Below are positions 7,572-14,188 of a stretch of DNA of 27,807 nt, piece after piece. The notes under the pieces are model-generated. The model saw only the letters and a program-made list of their open reading frames with translations. It searched no databases and had not been told where the DNA came from. A program made the translations under genes and the position numbers. The first letter of the stretch is position 1; every line of letters starts with the position of its first letter. The stretch comes from JAVVEW01 sp032251045 (GTDB taxonomy: Bacteria; Pseudomonadota; Gammaproteobacteria; Methylococcales; Methylomonadaceae): the NCBI GenBank assembly GCA_032251045.1, contig JAVVEW010000034.1:1-27807 (forward strand), read 5' to 3'.

Positions 7572-7634
7572 TTAGTGCGGTGTCTGCTGTTGCTCGATGT
7601 ATTGCCTGACACTCTCGATAGGCGCACCACCACA
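7572..7634 (-). pseudogene. IS200/IS605 TnpA (Y1 HUH transposase) C-terminal fragment
   Basis: Read on the minus strand, 20 codons ending in TAA at 7572-7574 give CGGAPIESVRQYIEQQQTPH. This is the characteristic C-terminus of one IS200/IS605 TnpA group: the glycine-rich turn followed by the helix that normally carries the end of the catalytic domain. Everything upstream, including the HUH motif and catalytic Tyr, is gone; the sequence switches abruptly to an IS3 transposase around 7634. Two hairpins (7511-7560) downstream of the stop match the expected right-end region. Recognised from remembered family C-termini, so a database search should confirm it. Confidence 0.7.
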
Positions 7635-7922
7635 CAATATGCCAGCCATGTGTTTCGACGTTTACTGGCCACTCACGGCTTTCAAGGCAGCATGAGTCGA
7701 AAAGGCAACTGTTGGGACAATGCCGTGGTGGAAAGCTTCTTTGGCAGCCTGAAACGGGAACGTGTCCAATGGCGATATTACCAAACTCGCCAGAAAGCGC
7801 AGCAGGATATTTTGAATTATATTGCCATGTTTTATAACCCGCATCGTTTGCATTCGTATCTGGACTACAAGCGTCCCAATCAGTATGAAGCAGAAATGAG
7901 CCGGAAACAAAAAGCTGCTTAA
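7635..7922 (+). pseudogene. IS3-family transposase OrfB (DDE integrase) C-terminal fragment
   Basis: An open plus-strand frame ending in TAA at 7920-7922 encodes the last third of an IS3 OrfB. It starts in the QYAS of the usual HSDRGxQYAS motif, continues through SMSRKGNCWDNAVVESFF, which carries the catalytic Glu of the DDE triad, and ends with the NYIAMFYNPHRLHSYL segment. The first two catalytic Asp regions are absent because the frame joins IS200-derived sequence at about 7634. It cannot be an active transposase. The element's own right end seems to be preserved just downstream (about 7923-7950). Confidence 0.85.
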
Positions 7923-7950
7923 CTGGGGTGGTCAATTTTTCTTGACTACA
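7923..7950. repeat. Probable right terminal inverted repeat region of the IS3 element
   Basis: The segment after the orfB stop, GGGGTGGTCAATTTTTCTTG followed by ACTACA, ends in CA as IS3-family right ends do. The sequence character then changes to unrelated DNA. No matching left end exists in the window because the element is truncated, so the boundary is an estimate. Confidence 0.4.
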
Positions 7951-7996
7951 TCATCCCGACGCGGACCCCGGCTGCGTCACCAATCGCTCTTGCAAA

Positions 7997-8620
7997 TCAG
8001 CGAATACGTTTGCCACATTGACCGATCAGCCGCAAGCAATTGTAGGCCAACATGCCCATTCTCAATAGACAGTCGTTGGTCTCGAATATCCCGGACGGCA
8101 GACGCTCCAGATCCAAATCGGTTTTGAATTCCGAATGGAATTGTTCATGGGTGCCGTGGTCGCGGTAGCGTTCAATGACGGTGTCTTCGGATTCCTCCAG
8201 ACTCGTCCACCAGCCTTCCCGTTGGATGTCCAGCAGCAATAACAGCTGACCGTGCTTGTTGATGGTGCGCTCGATGATCCGTATCACCAGCCTGAAGGAA
8301 CGTGTCTGCTTTTGCCAGGCGCGATCCACCCTCAGGCTCATTAACGCTTCCCGTTTGCCGGGACGCTTTTCCACAAAGGCACCGCCGGCTTCCACCTTTT
8401 CGACCCAGGCGGCTTTATCCTGTTTTCGGGGGTAAATAGTCAAACCTCCGACCCATGGCCGCCCAGCGCGCTTGTTCATCCGCGACGGCAAATAACCGTT
8501 TGGCGCTGTCAAACCCTGAGTCTTTGCGTAATAACACCGCCAAAGCCTTCATGGCCCAAGTAGGCCGCTACGGGCGTAGAGCCATCGACGCCTTGATACG
8601 GAGTCATTGTCAAATCGGGT
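7997..8620 (-). pseudogene. IS1380-family transposase remnant, frameshifted and internally deleted
   Basis: Three minus-strand pieces in different frames read as one IS1380 DDE transposase. Piece one is YQGVDGSTPVAAYLGHEG (8545-8598). Piece two is LLRKDSGFDSAKRLFAVADE (about 8470-8534), carrying the DSG catalytic Asp region. Piece three runs from PRKQDKAAW (about 8431) to YRDHGTHEQFHSEFKTDLDL and LIGQCG (7997), carrying the catalytic Glu region. A stretch is missing between pieces one and two, and a frame change occurs near 8431-8437. The usual C-terminal tail after LIGQ is replaced by a stop. The N-terminal third is absent. Inactive debris, abutting the IS3 fragment on one side and the GNAT/C39 gene on the other. 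Confidence 0.82.
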
Positions 8621-8677
8621 GTATGGCCATCAGGCCGCGTTCCTGTCTGATGGATCGTGTACTTGCTCACCACTCCG

Positions 8678-9820
8678 CTAACGCTCCGCCGCTGGGCTTT
8701 GCGTTAGGCCTTGGGCATTTAGCTTCGGCCTGACAATGACTGCTGTCCGCAGCCTGTTCTTGCCGAAGCATGACATGCGTTCAAAAGCTTCCCTGGCTAT
8801 AGGAATGAACTGACAATCCAGTTCACTTTGCCGGTCTTCTTCAGGGTCGGGGTCGTGCATGTATAGGCAATCGTTATCAAAGCCGCTCATGACCACCCAA
8901 TGCGGGGCTTTTTTACCGTCCATCGCAAAGGTACTGATCAGTATTAACGGAATGCCACCTGCTTCAAAGGCCGCAATTAAATCGACTTGGGTAATATTGC
9001 TGTAATGAATGATCACGCCCTGCTCGTCTGCTTCGCGCTTGAAGCAGGTGTCTACTAATTCGATAACCTGTTTTTTATCATCGTTGCGCACGCTATCGAT
9101 AAACAAAGGACCGGACTTATTGATCCAAATCTCCGCCGCGAAATGCCGTCGTTTCGCGGCTAACGCCAGACCTACCGGATGACAACCGCCGTGCCCTGAT
9201 GTCATGAAAATGGTCGTGGCTTCGCGCCATAATTTAATTTCTTCTTCCCGCGACGGTCGATACTGACTATCCAGCGCATGCATGGCCATCATCAAGGATG
9301 CCGGGCCGCAGGTAAACGGTGTGGTTTGCCGTAACCAATGCACAGAACGGTGCTGAGGCGTATCGTGATACCTGCGTATACGCTTTTGATACCTGAGCGC
9401 GTCTTTATGATCTTCGTAGTAGTCGCGATAAAAACCGAATTTCTGAAACCCCAGGGATTCGTACAAGCTGATTGCTTGAGTATTGTCTACGCTGACTTCC
9501 AGCCGCAGATACAGGCGTCCATTTTCCCGCGCTTCCCGTTCACCCGCGACCATTAGTGCCTTGGCAATACCTTTGCCGCGCTGCGCGGGGGATACGGCTA
9601 AGGAATACACCCGCGCCAGACGGGTGCCGGGGTGATAAATGATCAGTACATACCCGCACATGATTTGATCGATTTCTGCGAGCAATAATGCGCGATGTTC
9701 CGAAGTAAGCCAATGCCGAAAACTGCGCCGACTCAAGCGATCGGTGTCGAAACAGGCATTTTCCAGCGCAATCAGCGCGTCAAGATCAGCCAAACGGGCA
9801 GCACGAAGCGAAATGTTCAA
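8678..9820 (-). CDS. GNAT acetyltransferase fused to a C39-like cysteine peptidase
   Basis: 380 aa from a TTG start at 9820 that overlaps the DUF2817 stop (TTGA). The frame is open for 28 more codons upstream, but those overlap the neighbouring gene. Domain 1 (about 1-150) is a RimI-like GNAT with the acetyl-CoA loop QRGKGIA at 80-86 and the downstream SLYESLGF motif. Domain 2 (about 160-365) is a papain-like C39 fold with C171 in PFTCGPASLM, H307 in APHWVVMSGF and D323 in YMHDPDPEE, so the catalytic triad looks intact. The fusion is a recurrent architecture near RimK-like ATP-grasp ligases. The substrate is unknown; acetylation of a peptide amine plus cleavage or acyl transfer is inferred. 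The last ~12 residues (NAQGLTQSPAAER) look like IS-flank sequence, not family sequence. Confidence 0.85.
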   Translation of the reverse strand: MNISLRAARLADLDALIALENACFDTDRLSRRSFRHWLTSEHRALLLAEIDQIMCGYVLIIYHPGTRLARVYSLAVSPAQRGKGIAKALMVAGEREARENGRLYLRLEVSVDNTQAISLYESLGFQKFGFYRDYYEDHKDALRYQKRIRRYHDTPQHRSVHWLRQTTPFTCGPASLMMAMHALDSQYRPSREEEIKLWREATTIFMTSGHGGCHPVGLALAAKRRHFAAEIWINKSGPLFIDSVRNDDKKQVIELVDTCFKREADEQGVIIHYSNITQVDLIAAFEAGGIPLILISTFAMDGKKAPHWVVMSGFDNDCLYMHDPDPEEDRQSELDCQFIPIAREAFERMSCFGKNRLRTAVIVRPKLNAQGLTQSPAAER

Positions 9821-10932
9821 GACGAGACTCCGCTTAACGCCTGCCCTATCACTTGGCGAGCGCGGAACAGCACTATTTCCCGCCAGGCAGGATCTTTGGG
9901 GCAAAAGTGCCGGCGCATCCGTTTGCTATGCGCTAAACGCGCAGCATCGTTGTTCGATTGCACCCAAAGCTGATGATCTCGCAACAGAATGTCGAACAAC
10001 TGATCGGTGCTATAGGTGCCAAATTCCAGCGTGATATAGCAGCCGTCATCGTGCATGGCCGCATGCCATAAATAATCCAGCAATCCGAGCTTGGGCACGG
10101 AACTGGAGGTGCCGGCTAACGGCAGCGTGACTGCATCGCCATACCAGGCCTTGGCAATCGACACCCCCGTGCTGTCGGGTTCATGATCGCAAATAAGCTC
10201 GCCATGCCCGAAGGGCCCCAGGCCGGTATGCAAATCGATCACAGCCAATCGGCGTTGCCGCAAGGCATGCTGTTCGATTAACGCTTCACAAACTTTTCGC
10301 CCGTGCGCGGGTTTGTTACCGCCATAAAAGGGCCCGGCTGGATCGACATATTGACCGCCGCTGAGGGCTTTTTCCAGCGCTGTGCGTCCGTATTGTTCAG
10401 CAAAGGCCTGCAAATCGCTTTGCCTTTGTATCGAGTCTTGTTCAAATAATGCCGGGCGTATTGTTTGATACTCCGGTGTTTCCGGCATCGGCTGCGAAAA
10501 ATTGACGATATTGCGATTTAAATCTACGCCATCGGCATCGCAGCGGCGCGACCAGGCATAACCCCACGGGGTCAATGCATGAATCAATAGTAAGGCTGTG
10601 TTTTCAGGCACATGGGCGACACCCTTGATCAATAAGTGCAACAGGTCGATTTGAATGGCGCTGCCGGTAAATCCTTCCACGCCATGGGTGCCGGCAATGA
10701 TCACAACCACACGCGAGGCATTCTGTGCGCCTATCCAGACCGTATCTGTGACGAGTGGCTCATTGTCCGGGCCGACGCCCGCACAAGGATATGACAGCTG
10801 TTGCTGCTCGAACTTCAGTTCGTTCAGCTGTTTTAGCCATTGCTGACGAGCGATCGCGTAAGTGGCTGGAAAGAGGCTTAGGTTAATAGTGGTATCGGCA
10901 AAATGAATAATCGTACGCACATCAGAGGCCAT
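9817..10932 (-). CDS. DUF2817 family M14-like zinc metallopeptidase
   Basis: 371 aa from the ATG at 10932. The zinc-carboxypeptidase (M14/AstE-like) core is visible: zinc ligands H83 and E86 in AGTHGVEGF, third ligand H235 in IDLHTGLG, catalytic-type E303 in ITLEFGTY, and the substrate-carboxylate pair N139-R140 in DLNRN. No signal peptide is seen, so it probably acts in the cytoplasm. DUF2817 members have no settled substrate that I know of. The gene is translationally coupled to the GNAT/C39 fusion (TTGA overlap) and diverges from the RimK-like ligase, so trimming or recycling of the ligase product is the natural hypothesis. The only good Shine-Dalgarno-like AAGGAG lies about 25 bases upstream, inside a small overlapping ORF (10922-10996). 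Confidence 0.85.
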   Translation of the reverse strand: MASDVRTIIHFADTTINLSLFPATYAIARQQWLKQLNELKFEQQQLSYPCAGVGPDNEPLVTDTVWIGAQNASRVVVIIAGTHGVEGFTGSAIQIDLLHLLIKGVAHVPENTALLLIHALTPWGYAWSRRCDADGVDLNRNIVNFSQPMPETPEYQTIRPALFEQDSIQRQSDLQAFAEQYGRTALEKALSGGQYVDPAGPFYGGNKPAHGRKVCEALIEQHALRQRRLAVIDLHTGLGPFGHGELICDHEPDSTGVSIAKAWYGDAVTLPLAGTSSSVPKLGLLDYLWHAAMHDDGCYITLEFGTYSTDQLFDILLRDHQLWVQSNNDAARLAHSKRMRRHFCPKDPAWREIVLFRARQVIGQALSGVSS

Positions 10933-10996
10933 CAAGATTTATAATTTTCAAATAGTACTCCTTGTTCGAAACGCTGTCTGGTTTCAGCATCATCAT
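10922..10996 (-). CDS. Possible 24-codon leader or precursor mini-ORF
   Basis: A minus-strand mini-ORF begins with three consecutive ATGs and ends with TGA at 10922-10924, overlapping the first codons of the DUF2817 gene. It would encode MMMLKPDSVSNK followed by EYYLKIINLDGL. An internal AAGGAG lies 6 bases before an in-frame TTG, so an even shorter form is possible. There is no Shine-Dalgarno before the ATGs. It could be a translational-coupling leader, a peptide substrate of the cassette, or chance. Without conservation data this is only a candidate. Confidence 0.2.
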   Translation of the reverse strand: MMMLKPDSVSNKEYYLKIINLDGL

Positions 10997-11023
10997 TTCA
11001 TTTTTGCGAACATTATTTTTAAT
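10933..11023. promoter_or_regulatory. Divergent AT-rich control region of the ATP-grasp cassette
   Basis: 91 bases separate the start codons of the RimK-like gene (+) and the DUF2817 gene (-). The region is clearly more AT-rich than the neighbouring genes (for example TTTATAATTTTCAAATAG) and must hold both promoters. TATAAT at 10940-10945 on the plus strand matches the -10 consensus, but I see no well-placed -35. No operator-like palindrome stands out. Confidence 0.4.
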
Positions 11024-12499
11024 ATGGCAAACACGCTTTTGGTTGTAGACGATCTTTCCGACTGGAATCCTTATTATCCCAGCGAACAGGTCATTAGTTT
11101 TGAGAATTATCTTGCCTATGCTCATAGCCAAACAGATGAGCGCATAAGGGTGATCAACCTGTGCAGCAGTTTTGTCTATCTGTCGGATGGGTACTATTGT
11201 TCGTTATTGGCCGAAGCGCGCAATCACCATGTCATTCCGTCGGTCAAGGTGATCAACGATTTAGGCAAAAATGCGCTGTATCGGCTGCAATTAGCAGACT
11301 TCACGCAACCTTTGGCGCGTGCGCTCAAGAAGCAAACTAAAGAGAGTGAGATCAAGCTGTATAGCTATTTTGGCACGACATCCGAGGTGGATTTTCAGGA
11401 TTTGACGCGGCGGCTGTTCGAGCGCTTTCCTTGTCCGGTTCTGGAAATCACGCTGCGCTGCAATCAACAATGGGAAATTACCGATCTGAATGCCGTCTCG
11501 CCGCGCAGTCTGGACGATGCGATGCAAACCCTGTTTGCCGAAGCGCTAGACAAGTTCAGCAAAAAGGTCTGGCGTAAAGGTCGCGCCCGCAAAGCAGCGC
11601 GATATGATCTCGCTGTATTGATCAATCCAATGGAAAAATTACCGCCCAGCAATCGTGGCGCATTGAAAAAGTTTATCCATGTTGGCCGGCAATTGGGTAT
11701 TGACGTGGAATTGATCACGCCGAAACACTTTGGCCGCATCCCCGAATTCGATGGTTTATTTATCCGCGAAACAACGGCGATCGATCATCACACGTATCGG
11801 TTTGCCAAAAAAGCAGAAGCCGAAGGCTTAATGGTCATCGACGATCCCACCTCGATATTGCGCTGCGCGAACAAAGTCTATCTAGCAGACTTGTTCCGTA
11901 CCCATAAGGTGTCGACCCCTAAGACCTGGATTTTACATAAAGGCAATGCCGAACATTTGGATAGTCTGGAAGCGGCGGCCGGTTATCCTGTGGTGATCAA
12001 AATTCCGGACGGTTCGTTTTCGCGCGGCATCGTTAAAGTGAATAACCGGCGGGAGCTTAACCTTAAGGTTGCCGAATTGTTCGAACAATCGGCGCTATTG
12101 TTGGCTCAGGAATTTTTGTACACCGATTTCGATTGGCGTATCGGCGTGTTTAACAACAAAGCCTTGTACGCCTGTCGCTACTTCATGGTGAAAAACCACT
12201 GGCAAATCTATCGCCACGGAGCCAGTCGCACCGATAGCGGCAGTTTCGCGACCATGCCCACTTTTGAGGTTCCTAAGGGCGTGCTGGATGCAGCCTTGAA
12301 AGCAACCCAGCCCATTGGCAACGGCTTATACGGTGTCGATGTCAAAGAGGTTGCCGGCAAGGGCTATGTCATCGAAGTTAACGATAACCCTAATCTCGAT
12401 AGTGGCGTAGAGGACAAATATCTGGGCGATGAGTTGTATCGGGTCATTATGGGTGAATTTTTGCGCCGCATGGATAACCGCAGCAAAGGATTGGATTGA
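11024..12499 (+). CDS. RLAN-domain RimK-like ATP-grasp ligase
   Basis: 491 aa. The N-terminal ~200 residues match the RLAN (RimK-like ATP-grasp N-terminal) pattern, beginning LLVVDDLSDWNPYYPSEQV and including INLCSSFVYLSDGYYCSLLA. The C-terminal ~200 residues form an ATP-grasp domain: K326 in PVVIKIPDGSFSRGIVKV, QEFLYTDFDWRIGVF, and the metal-binding E451/N453 in VIEVNDNPNLDSG. Such enzymes join a carboxylate to an amine through an acyl phosphate. This is not RimK itself, which is about 300 aa and lacks RLAN. It faces the DUF2817 and GNAT/C39 genes across a 91-base divergent region. The product is unknown. No clear Shine-Dalgarno precedes the ATG. Confidence 0.88.
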   Translation: MANTLLVVDDLSDWNPYYPSEQVISFENYLAYAHSQTDERIRVINLCSSFVYLSDGYYCSLLAEARNHHVIPSVKVINDLGKNALYRLQLADFTQPLARALKKQTKESEIKLYSYFGTTSEVDFQDLTRRLFERFPCPVLEITLRCNQQWEITDLNAVSPRSLDDAMQTLFAEALDKFSKKVWRKGRARKAARYDLAVLINPMEKLPPSNRGALKKFIHVGRQLGIDVELITPKHFGRIPEFDGLFIRETTAIDHHTYRFAKKAEAEGLMVIDDPTSILRCANKVYLADLFRTHKVSTPKTWILHKGNAEHLDSLEAAAGYPVVIKIPDGSFSRGIVKVNNRRELNLKVAELFEQSALLLAQEFLYTDFDWRIGVFNNKALYACRYFMVKNHWQIYRHGASRTDSGSFATMPTFEVPKGVLDAALKATQPIGNGLYGVDVKEVAGKGYVIEVNDNPNLDSGVEDKYLGDELYRVIMGEFLRRMDNRSKGLD

Positions 12500-12659
12500 A
12501 TTGTATCACTATCTGTCTTGCTTTCAGTTAACCCCGTGAACGGTTACAAAATGGCAGTGCATGATGCCGTGAGCACACAAAATAGGCGTGTTTGTGGTAT
12601 TTTGTTGCGCTTTTTCGGCCCTGCTTAGGGTTTTTTGGCTGCTTACTTTTTTGCGTTTT

Positions 12660-13337
12660 ATGGCTACGACACAACACAACGCCGCCGTGGTGATCTATTC
12701 CGGCGGTATGGATTCTTATACTTTGCTGAACCGGGCGCTGCGTGATTATGCGACGGTTTTACCTTTGACATTCAACTATGGCCAGCGCCATGTCAAGGAA
12801 ATTGATTATGCTGCTCGCGTGGCACAGGCGTTGGGCCTGGAGCATAAGGTGATCAATATCGCGGCTATCGGTGAGTTGTTGCAAGGCTCGGCGTTGACAT
12901 CGGATATCGAGGTGCCTTTGGGGCATTATGAAGAGCAGAGCATGAAAACCACGGTGGTGCCGAATCGCAATATGATTATGTTGTCACTGGCGGTGGGGTA
13001 TGCGGTGTCGCGGGAGGCTGGTGCCGTATTTTTTGGCGCACATGCCGGTGATCATGCGATTTATCCCGATTGTCGGCCAGTGTTTGTCGAGGCCATCAAT
13101 CAGGTGACGCGCCTGGCCAATTATCATCCAGTGGAAGTGCGGGCGCCTTATCTGTATGCCAGTAAAGGCGAGATTTTGGCAGAGGGCTTGCGTATGAGGT
13201 TGGATTACCGGCAAACCTGGACCTGTTATAACGGCAGGACTTTGGCGTGCGGTCGTTGCGGGGCGTGTGTGGAGCGTCTGGAGGCGTTTGCGCTCCAGGG
13301 GGTAGTCGACCCGATTGAATATGAGACGTTGCCATGA
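12660..13337 (+). CDS. queC: 7-cyano-7-deazaguanine (preQ0) synthase
   Basis: 225 aa from the ATG at 12660. A frame open from 12588 would add 24 hydrophobic residues before the family N-terminus and is rejected. QueC converts 7-carboxy-7-deazaguanine to preQ0 with ATP and ammonia for queuosine. The PP-loop SGGMDS is at 14-19. The structural zinc site is the C-terminal Cys cluster C189, C197, C200, C203 (TCYNG then LACGRCGAC). PVV.NRN..M and GAHAGDHAIYPDCRP, typical family segments, are intact. Its TGA overlaps the queE ATG (ATGA). About 160 bases upstream, back to the RimK-like stop, hold no gene. Confidence 0.95.
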   Translation: MATTQHNAAVVIYSGGMDSYTLLNRALRDYATVLPLTFNYGQRHVKEIDYAARVAQALGLEHKVINIAAIGELLQGSALTSDIEVPLGHYEEQSMKTTVVPNRNMIMLSLAVGYAVSREAGAVFFGAHAGDHAIYPDCRPVFVEAINQVTRLANYHPVEVRAPYLYASKGEILAEGLRMRLDYRQTWTCYNGRTLACGRCGACVERLEAFALQGVVDPIEYETLP

Positions 13338-13990
13338 GTTATGCGGTCAAGGAGATGTTTTATACCTTGCAAGGCGAGGGGGCGCACAGCGGCCGGCCGG
13401 CGGTGTTTGTACGCTTTGCCGGGTGTAATCTTTGGTCGGGACGTGAACGGGATCGAGCGAGTGCACAGTGTTCGTTTTGTGATACTGATTTTGTCGGTAC
13501 CGATGGCGAGAAGGGTGGTGTTTATGAACATGCCGATGCGTTGGCGGATGCGGTATGTGCGTTATGGCCAGGCGCGTATCGTCCGATTTTTGTTGTGTTG
13601 ACCGGCGGTGAGCCTTTGTTGCAGGTCGATGCGCCGCTGACGCTTGCTTTGCACCAACGCGGATGTTATATCGCGGTGGAAAGCAATGGTACGGAGTCTG
13701 TGCCTGATGGTATTGATTGGCTGTGCATTAGCCCTAAGGGACGGGCGCCGGTGGTGGTGAGTGCCTGCGATGAATTGAAGCTGGTGTATCCACAAAGCAA
13801 TGCGCTACCTGAGCGTTTTGAGCATATCAAGGCCGGGCGTTATTATCTGAGTCCGATGGCAGCGCCCAATGCCGCGCTGATTGCATTACCGGCGCTCGAT
13901 GCGCCGACGCAGGCGGCGATGCGTTATTGTTTGCAACATCCGCGTTGGCAGTTGACCTTGCAGAGTCATAAGTTACTGGATATGGCTTGA
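13334..13990 (+). CDS. queE: 7-carboxy-7-deazaguanine synthase (radical SAM)
   Basis: 218 aa. QueE rearranges 6-carboxytetrahydropterin to 7-carboxy-7-deazaguanine using S-adenosylmethionine and a [4Fe-4S] cluster. The cluster cysteines are C31, C46 and C49, a CX14CX2C spacing, which is the insertion-bearing variant known from Burkholderia-type QueE and not the standard CX3CX2C. Other family marks are FYTLQGEGAHSGRPAVFVRFAGC, the SAM-binding VLTGGEPLLQ, and ESNGTE. It overlaps queC by ATGA. The product feeds QueC directly, so the pair forms two consecutive steps of queuosine synthesis; QueD is not in the window. Confidence 0.94.
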   Translation: MSYAVKEMFYTLQGEGAHSGRPAVFVRFAGCNLWSGRERDRASAQCSFCDTDFVGTDGEKGGVYEHADALADAVCALWPGAYRPIFVVLTGGEPLLQVDAPLTLALHQRGCYIAVESNGTESVPDGIDWLCISPKGRAPVVVSACDELKLVYPQSNALPERFEHIKAGRYYLSPMAAPNAALIALPALDAPTQAAMRYCLQHPRWQLTLQSHKLLDMA

Positions 13991-14188
13991 TGCGGCTGTT
14001 GGGAGGTGGCTGTTCACGGAGCTATCCCTTTCAATCCTCCTTTGCTAAAGGCGGAGGCCAGTTTCGTTTCACTCTTTCCAAGGGGCTTAAGTCATTTGTA
14101 AATTGGCTATTGCGGTTGATCGGCGTAGCACTTGCTTGATGCCGAGCGATGCTATAACCTAGCATTTTAGTCAGAATTTATCGCTGTT
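13991..14188. other. Intergenic region between queE and selO, no gene seen
   Basis: 198 bases without a coding frame. A TATAAC at about 14152-14157 could be a -10 for selO, but the best upstream -35-like sequence (TTGCTT) has a short 15-base spacer. I see no clear terminator after queE. Confidence 0.3.

Noticed and set aside
7473..8677. A complete, potentially active insertion sequence
   Set aside because: None of the three transposase remnants has its N-terminal part or a full catalytic set, and no paired terminal inverted repeats are present.
8679..8709. Integron attC-like site (TAACGC ... GCGTTAGGC)
   Set aside because: The ends resemble attC core bases, but the total is only about 31 bases, the left core does not match GTTRRRY/RYYYAAC pairing, and the inner L'/L'' arms are missing. 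More likely a simple hairpin in IS debris.
8602..8741. Possible MITE bounded by an 11-bp inverted repeat (AGTCATTGTCA and its complement)
   Set aside because: The arms are perfect, but no target duplication is seen, the left arm lies inside the IS1380 remnant coding sequence, and similarity stops immediately inside the arms. Could be chance or a recombination scar.
10922..11131. 69-codon minus-strand frame covering the whole divergent region and entering the RimK-like gene
   Set aside because: Its N-terminal part is antisense to the start of the ligase gene and has no RBS. Only the last 24 codons are kept as a low-confidence mini-ORF.
12500..12659. preQ1 riboswitch upstream of queC
   Set aside because: I looked for the short C-rich/A-rich preQ1-I pattern and found only a 4-bp hairpin (CCCT/AGGG) before a T run. 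In this position it is too weak to call a riboswitch or terminator.
12588..12659. Longer queC start adding 24 hydrophobic residues
   Set aside because: QueC is cytosolic and the family N-terminus begins just before the PP-loop. The ATG at 12660 gives the standard length.
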